Notes: generated by a model from the sequence alone, not told the origin. A stretch of DNA of 64,000 bases from Amorphochlora amoebiformis (GCA_054601695.1 BAAHQB010000018.1:1302001-1366000); one strand, 5' to 3'; positions 1 through 44,576 are shown, counted from the stretch's first letter. Translations and numbers: made by a program.

Positions 1-55
1 TAAAATATAATATAATATATAACATATGCTTATGCGTATATGTCATTCTATTAAT

Positions 56-90
<35 letters not shown>

Positions 91-351
91 GTATACATAT
101 ATTATATTACATATATATATATATATATGTACATATATACATATATGTATCTATATACCTATATGTATACGTATACATGTATATAATATATATATATATA
201 CATATATAACATATATATATATATATATGTATAAAAAGAATATATATACATATACACTCACAAACACACACACATACACATATGTACCACGACCTATCAT
301 CACAGAAACTCAAAACAACACACGCATCAATCACCACACGCACAAATTCAG
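1..351. other. TA- and CA-rich left edge, probably intron or upstream of the ankyrin gene
   Basis: No coding signal is seen apart from a CA-rich run at 255-345. A candidate acceptor (TTCAG) ends at 351. Confidence 0.4.
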
Positions 352-16168
<15,817 letters not shown>

Positions 16169-17475
16169 TTTCGGCCAAGTGCGTGCTGAAACTTGAAAGT
16201 TACTAATGAATATTTGACCCAATTTAACTAGAAAATATTGTAACAATACTATTTCGTACGTACGTATCAATATGAAGTTATACCTATCATACTCCTTATG
16301 ATATAGCGGTATGCATAGCGACAGTATTACGCGTATACGTACGTATCATAGTCACCGAAGAGTACAATCTAGCTTAATATTATAAATGTACTTACATTGT
16401 ACAACATCGCTTACGTACATGTCATGGATTACCGTGCATGCACACCCTGATTCGTACATGCATAAGCTCACGACAGTCGTACATGCATACGTACGTACAC
16501 CCTGCACTCGCACTTGCATACGTACGCAACGCGTACGTACACCCTGCACTCGTACTTGCATATGTACGTACACGCTAGCACTGCACTCGTACTTGCATAC
16601 ATACATACGTACACCCTGGACTCGTACTCCTCTAGACCCAGCACCCGTACATGATAAGCTCACCGGACAGTCGTACGCATACGTGCGCGTAAAACAATAT
16701 ATACTATTGACGTACGCTGTACAATAGTTAGTAGTATTCGTATCTAGTGTGATCTGGAGAATATATGCATACGTACACCGTGCATCATGTATGTCATAAC
16801 ATATCTAGATGTACATACGTAACCCACGTACGTACGTCAGTGCATGTACATAACTATTGCATAAGCCATGTACGTACGCATAACTTCATCTACGCAACAA
16901 GTACGCATCAATGCGGCATCATGATGCAAGTGCGTATACGTACGTATGGAAGGAAGTACGAACGCAGGCTAGGCAGGGTATGCAGTATGCGTATGCATGG
17001 TATGCATGTATTTATGAGTTGGTTGATTACCACATACACTAGGTACAATGTAAGTTCGAGATCATGTCTGCGAATATCTAGAATAATCTAAGTTGTATCT
17101 ACTAGATCTATGTCTAGTATGTGGTCAGTTCTGAGTATACTCAGGTATACCTAAGCTAGATACTAGCCATAGGTACGCATCAAGCTAGAGCCAAAATCTA
17201 GAAACTTTAACTGGTTTAGTTGAACTTAAGTCAAAGTTATAATCTAGCCAGTATTACAATTATCTACATTCTAGACATTATCGTGCCATGATATCTAGAT
17301 GATGGGTAAGCAATATCGTAGGAACGGATGTTCTGATGTTCAGAATCTATTGTTGTTAACCTTCTAGCCTAATACCCACTTGACAATGCAAAATTAAAGT
17401 CACACTCCGCTAATTCATTGCAGTTATGCATAGTGAGCTCGCTCTATAGTTCATTTGCGAACAAAGTTCATAGTC
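16169..17475. other. Convergent intergenic region rich in GTAC then CTAG palindromes
   Basis: This region separates the ankyrin and TBC stop codons. It has little (TA)n, unlike the introns. From 16240 to 17020 it is dense in CGTACGTA-type words, including a degenerate minisatellite at about 16470-16630 with the recurring phrase CGTACACCCTGCACTCG. From about 17050 to 17330 it is dense in CTAG and TCTAGA. I see no gene; the frames at 16352-17091 are by-products of the repeat. Confidence 0.6.
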
Positions 17476-18567
17476 CTATCTTACATTTCCATCCCTGTAG
17501 CTGTCGGACTTGTGATTCTTCTCTGAGCTGGCTTTCTTGGATTCCCTCGGGCGTGAGGCACTTTTCCCCATCAGATTGCCTCGCGATCGGCTAGATCTGC
17601 TGATGCTTCGCTGAGGACCCGAAAATACATCCGCTTCTTTCTCGTCAACCTTAGGATACGCGAATATATCCACAGTGCCCGGAGGTTGGGATGGAAGGAG
17701 AGGTCCGAAGTGTAGCGCATTTAGGACCTCAAGGATCTCAAGCTCATCTAAATCCTCGTCGTTTGCCCCGAACGGGCCGTCCTCGTAGATTCGTTGCATA
17801 TCCAAGCGAGAGTTGAGAGTTTGGAAGGCGAGGCCTGGATTTCCGTTCCCCTTGCTGTTCCTCTTGCCGTTCCTCTTGCCGTTCCTCATGCGGGCGTTGA
17901 GATTATCTAGTGATGCGTAACTTTTTGGACGAGGAATGGGAGGATATCTTGGAAGAGCACTGACGGGGTGGTGTGAGGAGTTGGGTGTTGGAGGAGACAG
18001 TCGAGAGGAAGAGCTAGCCCCATTCTGAAACTTATTGTTGGAGGTCTGGAATCCGGACTGGATTGACTTCTTTTTGGAAGGCTTGACGATGGTGGGATTC
18101 CGCGGATCAGCGATTGCAGTTGGTATCGGAGGGTGCGAACTACTGGTGGATGGTAAGCCGCGGTGTGGGGAAGACGGCTTCATGGTGCCCAAGGCCTGAT
18201 TGTGTTACATATACTCTTAGATGGGCACCCACAGGGTACATAGGGCTATATTTCTAAATATATATAAAATGTGTATTTACATATGTATGTCATACATACA
18301 TACACACATATAAACAAATATACATGTATATATATACATATATACATATATATATATATATTATATATATATATATAATCATTTGCATGTTAAATATACT
18401 ATATAATGTAAATGCATAGTTATACAATGTAAGTATATGCTTATACTACAATGTTTTATAATTTGAGTTTTTATAATGTATATTATATATATATATATAT
18501 ATATAGGAATATTTAAATATGTGCTATTGTATATATATATATATATAGGAATATTTAAATATGTGCT

Positions 18568-18615
<48 letters not shown>

Positions 18616-18652
18616 AATACATTCGCATATTTACATTCACATGCATGCATGC

Positions 18653-18692
<40 letters not shown>

Positions 18693-18724
18693 ATATATGT
18701 GTGTGTATATTAATATATGTATAA

Positions 18725-18764
<40 letters not shown>

Positions 18765-18852
18765 GTATGTATATGTATATATATATGTATTGTATATGTT
18801 CACATCATGCATATTATCCACAGTTACACATATACAATGCTATACATATAAT

Positions 18853-18891
<39 letters not shown>

Positions 18892-19503
18892 CTACCCATA
18901 CAAATGTATGTGTACACATACACACATAATTAATAAATTTAATATACATATACATTTATATATGTTATTATATATCTATACACATGTGTAGATATAATAT
19001 ATAAACGTTATATATTTGTATGTATATGTTTCATTAGTATATATATTCATATTTTAGGTATATGTATAAATCAAAAATATGTAAATATATTTATGACAGT
19101 TTTTGTATACATTTTTTTTTTTTCCATCACGTGACCATACAGGTATGTCATATCGTTCAAATATTGTTACCCGAGCAAATTTCCGAATGGATGGGAACGA
19201 CTCGACCCGAATCATTTCGCTATTATTCACCGTAAAACCCCAGGTTTTTTTCTGAAAAATAACCTTTTGTCAAGGCAATAAAAAGAGTTTGTCAGATCTC
19301 CTACCCTATACTTTGTGTTTTGATCCTCGCGACGGTATGCATCGACTAGCCCTTTCACCTCCTTCTCTTTAATAGGCACCCTGGAAGGTAGGTGTCAAAT
19401 CTTAATTAGAACACTAGTTCTCCTTTTTTTTTTAGTATATGTAATTACACACATGTACATATTTTAGTCTTATCATTACATAAATATATATATCAAACGT
19501 ACA

Positions 19504-19543
<40 letters not shown>

Positions 19544-19715
19544 CACAGGACATACAAATATATCGCATGATATAATACATACACACATATATATATATAT
19601 ACATAATATATATGTATACACATATATATATAATATATATATATATATAATATATATATATACACATATATATATATATATATATGCATATTTACAATAC
19701 ATGTAATACATATTG

Positions 19716-19746
<31 letters not shown>

Positions 19747-19791
19747 ATATATATATATGTGTACATACATACATATATATTCCCACGTATA

Positions 19792-19822
<31 letters not shown>

Positions 19823-19901
19823 ATGAATTTACATATCACATGACTTTAAATAATTACATGTACGTATATATATATATATATATATATATATTTGCATATA
19901 T

Positions 19902-19938
<37 letters not shown>

Positions 19939-20193
19939 CATATATAATAATATATATATATATATTTACATATCACATGACTTTCAAATAATTACATGTA
20001 CATTTGATGTAAGCAATTTGTGTGTAATTACATGTAAGCACATGTGTGTACACATGTACAAATTATTTAGGTATGTATACATATATATATATATATATAT
20101 ATGTTATATGTATATATATATATATGTATATATATAAAAATACATATATAATATGCATGTATACATATATGTGTAAATATATATATATATAGG

Positions 20194-20227
<34 letters not shown>

Positions 20228-20239
20228 GTATATATATAT

Positions 20240-20313
<74 letters not shown>

Positions 20314-22048
20314 ACATTATATACCGGTTCGCTGCTAATATGACGCTGTCGGGATTGGCAAAGATAGGATCCAGGAGTATCAATTTGCCGATATGTTGGG
20401 TCCACTGTAATTAAAAACTTTCAGATCACAAAGGGGTAATGTGAAGGGTGTAAATGATGAGAAGGGCTTGTCCGTGTGATTGCTTTTGGAGTGGATAGTC
20501 GCACGCAGCGGTAAACATTCGAGGATTGAAGAATTAATACTAGATTCTCACGCGGATATCTTCTTTATCTCTTCTTTATATACCTTCTGGTGGCCACTCC
20601 CAGAGAATTTGTGCGGTGTTTTCAGACGGCTAACGCGGTCTAACACTAGGAAACCAACTTTGTACAGGAACAGGAATCCCGCCGTCAGCATAACATCCCA
20701 TATCCTGCAATTATCACTCAGCAAAAGGTTCATTTATATTTCTTGATCTTAATGCATATCTCTTCATCTTAATGGATATTCTTGATATTTAACCTTGTAG
20801 CAACTGGGAGAGGGAGAAACGTGAATAGGGGGAAGAACAGCTTGGGGACGATGTAACCCACAAACCCCGAGGGGGGCAACTTGAGAGTCCTATAAAGCAA
20901 GATCCATTTCACTAGACGTACCGATAATGAAAGTTATAGAACGTCTACCTTGAGATCTCTTGAAATTCGACATGCACCGTGTGTAGGTGTCGCTTGAGCA
21001 GATGTCGAAACACGTACTCCACCTCCCGCAGAAGGGGGAATCCAGTGCGGAACCTAACGCGAGAAAAAAATGCTTAGTTGAATTGGGATTTTGACAAAAC
21101 TGGGATAAGAACGAAAATCGGAGCTTACAAGCGCTCTAATCTGAGGAGAGGATGGAAACAGAGCCTATTGAGCATCCAAAATACTTCCTCGGCCGTGTCC
21201 ATGTGCATAGCGAGCAATCCTGCAACGTAGTTCATCCCCTACAGCAAGTTAAAATTACGTTGAATAGTTATTTATATAGTTATTTATACATGCAGGTTGC
21301 GGTAACCTGTGTGTATTGAAAGATACTGTCGTACGCAGCGAACGCATAGAGCGCCTCTCGCAGCCGTTCGTGTATTTTATGGCCCTTGCGAAACCTCCCA
21401 TCTCCCGGGAATGTACGTAGAATATCAGTGTCGATAACGTACCTGTACATGAAAATCTTAGATTCGTATCCGGCATGCGAAGGACACGGAGTTAGAGTAT
21501 CTCACTTTATTTTCTCGTCCAAACTCTTCTTAAGCGAATCCTCAAATGCAGTAGGCTCCTGCGCCTTTGCATCGTCTAAGTTGAGGAGCCATGACCATAT
21601 CCTTGGACGTATTTTCTCGGGAATGCCCTGTTAAAAAATAAATTTAGAATGCGTGGGATGATGAACAGGTCTAGTGAAAGTTCTAGTCACCTCCTTCGCA
21701 AGATCGCTGATGCCCTGTTGATTTCGATTTCCCGTCCTCATCAAGGATATCCACTTCTCTTCCGGGCTGCATAATTCCCATTTAGACTACACAACTAGAA
21801 GTGATTTAATTTACCCTCTATCATTGAAGGACGCACTCCCCAGGCCTATCCCACAGGAGCGTTGATGAACGGCAAATCCATGCATAATTCTATGTAATTT
21901 CACACGGATGAGTTTTCAGATTACAACTATCTTTTTTTTTTGTTACCTTGTGTTGGATTCGTTTGAATGATACTTTGACGCGATGTGGAGCCTTATATTC
22001 TCCCCACGGCCCCACGCATACGGTAAAAGAACCCCTTTCGGTCGAGGT
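17476..22048 (-). CDS. TBC-domain Rab GTPase-activating protein
   Basis: Exons in transcript order: 22048-21925 and 21845-21815 (tentative), 21766-21691, 21627-21506, 21442-21307, 21238-21129, 21053-20949, 20889-20794, 20704-20584, 20404-20325, 19380-19305, 19251-19171, 18195-17476. All phases match from 21766 on. The product has a full TBC domain: [24 protein letters not shown], the arginine-finger motif in [11 protein letters not shown] (IxxDxxR), the glutamine-finger motif in YTQGMNYVAG (YxQ), and [18 protein letters not shown]. Both catalytic residues are present, so Rab GTP hydrolysis activity is expected. A 239-aa basic Ser/Pro-rich tail follows, probably disordered. The 5' end is unresolved: two frames are open at 21925-22155 ([16 protein letters not shown] or [16 protein letters not shown]), both with workable phases. 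Confidence 0.88.
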
Positions 22049-22243
22049 CTCGCCTCAGCACTTTTTAACACGGGAAATCACCCAAAAAGAAAGAAATACC
22101 GATCGTAAGTCTCCAGTGACTCTCGACCAGGTCTCGGCCGAGATCTCATAGGTATCCCCGGGGGGTTAATCGAATCCCCGAATGGCGCCCCCACACCCAG
22201 ACAACCGGTGACCGGCCTCGAGAGATAGGGTTACCTCACACGG
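22049..22243. promoter_or_regulatory. Putative bidirectional promoter between TBC and J-domain genes
   Basis: The two genes diverge from here. The start codon at 22244 faces the 5' end of the TBC gene, leaving under 200 bp. 22100-22155 may hold a further TBC 5' exon on the minus strand (frame YEISAETWSRVTG with a GTATTT donor). No clear TATA box is seen. Confidence 0.35.
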
Positions 22244-23345
22244 ATGCGTAGGTGCTCGGCCAGCATTGTGGTGAACCTATTTCTCCTTGTATTGATACTA
22301 CCCAGCACCAGTTGTAAGGAGGAACGTCGATTTCCTTCGCTCGGGATATTCGATCCATTCCGGACAACAGAGCACCAGGAGCAGACGGATATAGATCAGG
22401 CTGCATGGGAAAGGCGTCGCGTCCGTCGCCAGAGGAAAAAACAGCTGAAAGCCATGAAAAAATGGGCTGCTGCTACAGCCAAAGTAGCCGGTGTCTCCGT
22501 GGCCGTCAGCACAGCCATAAGCGCTTGCTCTCGATCCAGATTTTTGAAGAGAAAGGTCGTGAGATGCCGATTTTTCAAGTCATGAATGGGCTAATTGCGG
22601 GATAAGAATTTAATCATATGTCTTGCGTAGGTGTTTCCTCGCGCTCGACAGCTGATATCGTTTCTGGTGGTTGAACCGGTGCTGACATGCGGAGGTCTCG
22701 TACTCGACACTCTCGGCAGAGTGTTCCCGTTCATGCGAACGAAGAAGAAAAAGAAGCGATATAATCCATATAATAGGTGGAAAGATCCGGGAGACTCAGA
22801 GTCTGATACTAGGCGGCCAGGTGAAGAGTCCCACCTAGCTCAACCCAAATCGTTTTGGCATGCCGTCTGGCAGCACGTCAAACAAAAGGCTGGGGATACT
22901 TACGACCAAGTCAAGTCTGGAAGTACCGCTGCTTGGCACTTTGTTGCCGAACAGATGTCAAACGATGCATTTTTCACTCGACTCGCGGCCGAGCCATCGG
23001 CAGTCGTTGCGTTAAGGTGAGATTCGTCACTATCCCCAGCCCTTGTCCTACTAGCTCTATCTCTATCCGTAGATATCTTTGTAGCTCTACTACTTGCTAC
23101 GAAGTATTCTCGTATGTATATGCTTGATTCCCTCATTCTCTTTGTGTAGGAGGATATACGAGACATACCCCCCGCGTGGCACGGGCAGGCGCCTTCCCTC
23201 ATCTGCGTACTCACCAGACATATTCACGAATCGACGCATGCAGCGGGAGTTATTACGTAGGGCGCTGATGCACTATCACCCTGACAAGAACCGGTCTTGG
23301 AGACATGGGAGAAGGTAACCCAACAAGCTTTCCCTCAATCGTATC

Positions 23346-23410
<65 letters not shown>

Positions 23411-23433
23411 GTATACATATATACATATACATG

Positions 23434-23487
<54 letters not shown>

Positions 23488-23784
23488 TATATATATATTA
23501 TGTAAATAAATATATAAATACATATTAATACATATATATTTACATATATTATGTATATGCATGTGTAATATATATATTATGTACATGCATGTAATATTTT
23601 GCACACATTTATACGCATATAATTTTCTATTTATATATGAATTATGTGTAATACACTTATGCATATTGCACAAGATATAATCACATGTAAATATATGTAC
23701 AAATGGATGTTAGTATGTTTTCATATACATATACATGCAGATATTATATGCATATATATATCTATACATATATATTTATATATG

Positions 23785-23818
<34 letters not shown>

Positions 23819-23824
23819 CTGTAT

Positions 23825-23855
<31 letters not shown>

Positions 23856-23857
23856 AT

Positions 23858-23929
<72 letters not shown>

Positions 23930-24058
23930 CGTAAAATAAACAAATAAATTTTATTATATACATACTTACAAACGTGAAATATTTATATATACATATGTAA
24001 TATATATATATATATAATATATATATACATATATATTATATATCTATATATATGTATG

Positions 24059-24118
<60 letters not shown>

Positions 24119-24223
24119 ATTATATATACTATATAAATATACATACACATATATATGTGCATATGTATATAAAATACCATTATACTACATTTTTGTCTAC
24201 TCTTGCACACCACATAGATAAAC

Positions 24224-24271
<48 letters not shown>

Positions 24272-24489
24272 CATATTATATGAGCATGCATGTATATATA
24301 TATATATATGTATGTATATATAGTGTAAATACTTTTGTAACGCAGGCTCTAAGATTAACCTTTGCACAACACCAAAGCTCTCCGACCACTAACTCTCATG
24401 ATCCCAACAGGTGGACTCGAACGTGCGAGAAGATTACAAAACTGTTTTTGGCCCATTACACTCGGCTTAACGACGCGACTCTTCAGTAG
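22244..24489 (+). CDS. Signal-peptide J-domain (DnaJ-like) co-chaperone
   Basis: Exons 22244-22558, 22631-23016, 23150-23314 and 24411-24489 join in phase to a protein of about 314 aa. The N-terminus is a good signal peptide ([18 protein letters not shown]), followed by basic [14 protein letters not shown], so entry into the secretory pathway is expected. A Lys-rich stretch ([16 protein letters not shown]) follows, then [15 protein letters not shown] with the HPD signature that stimulates Hsp70 ATPase. The last exon supplies [15 protein letters not shown], matching the closing J-domain helix; the protein ends there. The helix I region is atypical ([14 protein letters not shown]), so this may be a J-like protein with narrow partner use. 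The donor could be 22555 instead of 22558. The first two introns are compact (72 and 133 nt); the third is TA-rich. Confidence 0.8.
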
Positions 24490-24765
24490 CTAGAACTAAC
24501 TGGCCAGAACAATCATATCGTGAACGATTTTGATAACGTTTCATGAGTAATCGAATTTGTGCGCGTGCATGTCAACTAGCTAGTAGGTTAAAATTATTGA
24601 CATGTACATAGGCTAGTACGTATAAATTAAGTCGGAATTATAAAATATGAATTCACTGCAGGGTACATGACTAGGGATAGTAAATAATATACGGATATAT
24701 ATGAATAAATAATGTTAAGTTCATCTAGTTGTTTGTGCATAGTATCTGGGGTATGGGTTACATGC
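24490..24765. other. Convergent intergenic spacer, no gene seen
   Basis: This spacer lies between the stop of the J-domain gene and the stop of the Es2-like gene. It has mixed sequence with few TA runs. An open minus frame across 24627-24863 is a by-product of the Es2 terminal exon in another frame. Confidence 0.5.
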
Positions 24766-39508
<14,743 letters not shown>

Positions 39509-39582
39509 CTGTTTTCAAGGATGTTGTATGTATGTATATTCGTATATATATATATATATATACATATATACCCCTACATATA

Positions 39583-39640
<58 letters not shown>

Positions 39641-39657
39641 GAAGCCTACACTTATGT

Positions 39658-39660
<3 letters not shown>

Positions 39661-39721
<61 letters not shown>

Positions 39722-39823
39722 CCCCCCCCCCCCCGCGCGCGCGCGCGCGCGCGCGCGCGCGCGCGCGCGCGCGGGGGGGGGGGGGGGGGGGGGGGGTATA
39801 TATATATATATATATATATATAT
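39661..39823. repeat. (AT)n-C16-(GC)19-G24-(TA)n palindromic tract
   Basis: An AT array runs directly into 16 C, then 19 GC dinucleotides (39735-39772), then 24 G (39773-39796), then a TA array. The tract is self-complementary end to end apart from unequal C/G run lengths. GC alternation favours Z-DNA, the G and C runs favour quadruplex or i-motif, and the whole could extrude as a cruciform. Confidence 0.95.
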
Positions 39824-39960
39824 GATATATATATATATATATGTATATATTATATTGCATATAAATATATATATATATATGTATGTACTGTATATAAATA
39901 TATTAACGTGCACACATACATAATATACGTGCATGCATACATTTATGTAATATGTATTTA

Positions 39961-40001
<41 letters not shown>

Positions 40002-40032
40002 CATATATATATATATATGTATTTAATATATT

Positions 40033-40092
<60 letters not shown>

Positions 40093-40111
40093 TTGTAGAG
40101 GATATGCGTAC

Positions 40112-40161
<50 letters not shown>

Positions 40162-40239
40162 TTTAACGTTTTCATATATTTATTGTTTACAATTTCATAC
40201 ATGCATATACACTCCGTGCAAACATCCATGAACTGACGT

Positions 40240-41367
40240 ACACACACAAAATCCGAGCCAACTAAATGCTCAAACAAGCATGAATACAAACAAATCTCCC
40301 AACTGATTCGAAGCAGCTCCTCTCGTCGACACCCACGATCGACCCCCACGCACTTCATCGATATGATGGCGGCCAGCGATACGACGAGGCATGAGATCTT
40401 GTAAATTATCCGACGCCGCTTCCCAAAAGCGAAAGGCTTCGAGGCGTTGCAGTAAGGTACATATTCATTGCTGTAGTTGTTCTTGGACTACAATCGGGGG
40501 GACATGAAAATCGGTTAGATGCAGGTCGAGGTATCGACGACCATGAGGAAGACTATGTGGGCATCTTGTCAGTCTACCGGCTATGGGGGTTCGAGGATGG
40601 ATGGGGGGGAGGGGAGGAGGTATAGATAGATACCCTTGGGAACCATGCAGCTTGACCCTTGTGTGCCTCGCTTGCCACACTCGTTCGAAATGTGCGGAAG
40701 AGAGTATTCTTCCAGATATAAAAATCGCTTGGAATATGAAAAATATACGTGCGAGGTTCTAGCGGAACTTCAAACCGCATGACAATACACAGAATTGTCT
40801 GTCTGGGAGGGCAGCAAAGTGGGAGTCGGAGCCATTTTCCCAGGAGAGCTGCTTAGGTATCTTATTGTCTTATGTTGTAGATATTGGGAATGGATATATT
40901 AAAAAATAAATAAAACATCGGGTTTAAAAGGGTTGGTGGATCGCTCACCAACCAGTCTGTCAAGAGATCGTCTTCCCCGAGGGTACAACTTACAACCATA
41001 GATACAAAAACCTACACACAACTTATTCATACAATAATATTCGAGGGGGAAGTCTCATCAGAAAAGGGGGGGGTTGCAACGCTCAAGAACAAGGATTCCG
41101 AATAATTCTTTCCAAAGCCGACAAAATAGCTTTTCGGCAATGGGGATGCCTCACGCCTGACTCCAGGCGTCTTTTAAGGCTCGCAGGGTGTGATCCAGAG
41201 GGATTCACGGTAGATTGGAGGACAATACTGACAATAGTATTGGTCCATAGGGATAGAGCGTAGGGCATGTCAAGCAGGCTGAATCGAGCGTATATATAAG
41301 GCGCTTTTAGAGACGTGAGAGAAGGGAGGAGGAAAGGAGGCGAAGGGGAACAGGATGGAAATAGAAC
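40240..41367 (-). CDS. Unidentified multi-exon protein with hydrophobic segments
   Basis: Exons in transcript order, all in matching phase: 41367-41155, 41011-40949, 40848-40769, 40727-40634, and 40487 leftward to an unresolved end. Fragments: LLDMPYALSLWTNTIVSIVL, VFVSMVVSCTLGEDDLLTDW, LSWENGSDSHFAALPDRQFC, DFYIWKNTLFRTFRTS and KNNYSNEYVPYCN. The last exon has a likely membrane segment after a basic RRR (ISCLVVSLAAIIS). I do not recognise the family. No Met start is assigned and the 5' end may lie beyond 41367. Alternative frames are open in 40634-40848, so details may change. Introns are short and TA-free. The exon at 39463-39508 could belong here rather than to the Es2 gene. Confidence 0.4.
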
Positions 41368-41465
41368 CTGTTTTGTGTGAATGTCAACAACTGTACGCAC
41401 AGACATCAGGATATATTGTGTGTCGTATGATGTCACATATATACACATATATTATATATATATGA

Positions 41466-41512
<47 letters not shown>

Positions 41513-41752
41513 CATATATACATATATGTGTATATATGAGTGTGTGTGTGTGTTTGTGTATGTATAAATATATAATCCTTACATTTGTACATATCTGCGA
41601 ATCACAAACATCTAGTTTTTACACGTGCTTCTTTCCCTCTCGTTACACGCCTACGCCAAAACCAACCATAACCCGAATTCGACAACTTTCCCACCCCTCG
41701 AACTACATCTCATACTTTCTTTACAACCCTTAGGCATACTACAGGAAAAACC
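41368..41752. other. Divergent intergenic region with TA array
   Basis: This region lies between the 5' ends of the minus-strand gene and the plus-strand gene at 41753. It holds (TA)n at 41440-41530 followed by a C-rich pyrimidine stretch at 41620-41700. Some of it may be untranslated exon of the plus gene. Confidence 0.35.
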
Positions 41753-42145
41753 ATGACAACACCACTCCGCTCCGGCTTCATCTTCAGCAGCCCGAGTGAG
41801 CAGCACAAAAGTAAGAGTCTTGTTATGATTTTGCAAGATCTCTCAACCATCTGCTCCAAGGCCACACGACTGTGTACTAGCATGTACAATAAGGTATTTT
41901 TGTGAGCGGATGTATGCATACATACAAATATGTGTATTGATCGTTATATGTATATATAATTATATACATGTATATATACACACATATACATATATATACA
42001 TACATATATTTATATATATATATAATATTATATATATATATATATATTATATATATCTTTGTGTGTGTATGAATAATATATTGTATATGCATTTACGATA
42101 TAAAGATATATGTATATATATATATATATATATACGTATGTATGA

Positions 42146-42200
<55 letters not shown>

Positions 42201-42233
42201 GTATAAATATACACATGTATATGTACACATATG

Positions 42234-42297
<64 letters not shown>

Positions 42298-42313
42298 CGT
42301 ATATATATACATA

Positions 42314-42347
<34 letters not shown>

Positions 42348-42685
42348 AATTATACGTATACATATGTATATTATGTATGTAATTATATATATATATTATA
42401 TATATATATATATACATCAGAAAATATTTGTAATTATGTATATGAACATAAGCATAAATATATATTTATGGATAATATATATATACATATATATATATAT
42501 ATATTATATATATTATGTGTATATACGTATATGTATGTGTTTACTAAAAATGTGCAAACACAAGCGCACACTTAATTCTACATTTACATGTATACATATA
42601 TATATATACACATACATATATATACATACATGTATACACATACATATTATAATATATATATATATATATATTATATATAAAAAAA

Positions 42686-42736
<51 letters not shown>

Positions 42737-42881
42737 ATATTATATATATATATATATATATAGGAATGTGTACAAACTGTGTAATATGAATATATATGTG
42801 TGTGTGTTATATATAAAGCAACACAATATACATCTGCATATTTATAAATCATGTATACATATATGTATATATATATGTATA

Positions 42882-42924
<43 letters not shown>

Positions 42925-43360
42925 ATATATACATGCATTAATAATATATTGAGGTATATATAAGAATTTCCTGCATAAATACCCAGGCACATTATATATA
43001 TATATATATATATATAAATATATATATATACATATATATATATATATGCATAGGGAGGGGTTTAGACAGATATGTTAAGGTACGTACATAAATAATCCGT
43101 TTTTGTACGTTATATAGGTCCTCAAGTTAGATCGCAACGCATACGTCGAGCTTCTCGGGCGTATTGAGTCCACACACCAGTCCCTCTTCCTCCTAACGTA
43201 CTCGTACCCATACATCCTCAAGTCAGCAAAGCAGAAGGCTTTCGAAGGTCTTCCGATTGGCAATCAATCGAGGCTGGTTGTAAGCCTGCTTCTCAACATC
43301 GTTCAGGCGGTGTGTAAATGTTGATGTATAGGTTTTTCTCGGGTGTTTTTGGTGGAGAAA

Positions 43361-43437
<77 letters not shown>

Positions 43438-43495
43438 TTCTCTTTTGAAATATGTATATGATTATTGTATTCAAATGTGTATATATGAAAAATAT

Positions 43496-43537
<42 letters not shown>

Positions 43538-44051
43538 ATATATATGTATACATATATACATGTGTCAATGCCATACATATAGATTCTTTATCTCTATCTC
43601 TTCTATCCCACTCTCCTTCTCTCCCTTCCTCTCTCCCCTCTCTCCCTCGCTAAACCCCTCCTCTTTTCTATTTTCCTCCCATTCTCAGCTCCCTCTCTCT
43701 CTCCACATCCATCTCCTTTCTCCCTCTTTCTCTGTCCGCCCTCTCTCCCTTGTAAAACAAATGTGCAGATATAACACATGTACATGCACATGTACATGCG
43801 CGCATGTGCGAACGAAAACACGTACAACATCAGGCCTGGGCCTGTAGCAGCATGAGCTGGTCGGGTCTCAGCGAAGTCTCACGCGCCGGACATGCTCAAA
43901 AGCCCACGTGGAGCCTAAATATCCACGGGAACCTGCCGATGGCCAAACTGTCTTACGAATCTCACGTCTACTTTCGTGCGGTAATTTTTCGGTTTATTTT
44001 TGAGAGGAGGGATACGTGATAGGAGAGTAAGATGCTCAATATGGATATATG

Positions 44052-44095
<44 letters not shown>

Positions 44096-44141
44096 ACTAT
44101 AAACACATATATTATGTTATTTATGTGTGTACATACGTATT

Positions 44142-44177
<36 letters not shown>

Positions 44178-44246
44178 AATGTGTTTTCATACGTATATCT
44201 ACAATATATACACATATAAATGTGTTTTCATACGTATATCTTGTAG

Positions 44247-44312
<66 letters not shown>

Positions 44313-44370
44313 ATATACACACACATATATATGGATACATATTATATATGTACATGTATACAAACAAATA

Positions 44371-44427
<57 letters not shown>

Positions 44428-44471
44428 GTGTAAATGTGTGTGCAGACATATATCTTGTAGATATGTATGTA

Positions 44472-44505
<34 letters not shown>

Positions 44506-44540
44506 TATTCATATACATAATATTACCATATATATTTAGA

Positions 44541-44576
<36 letters not shown>

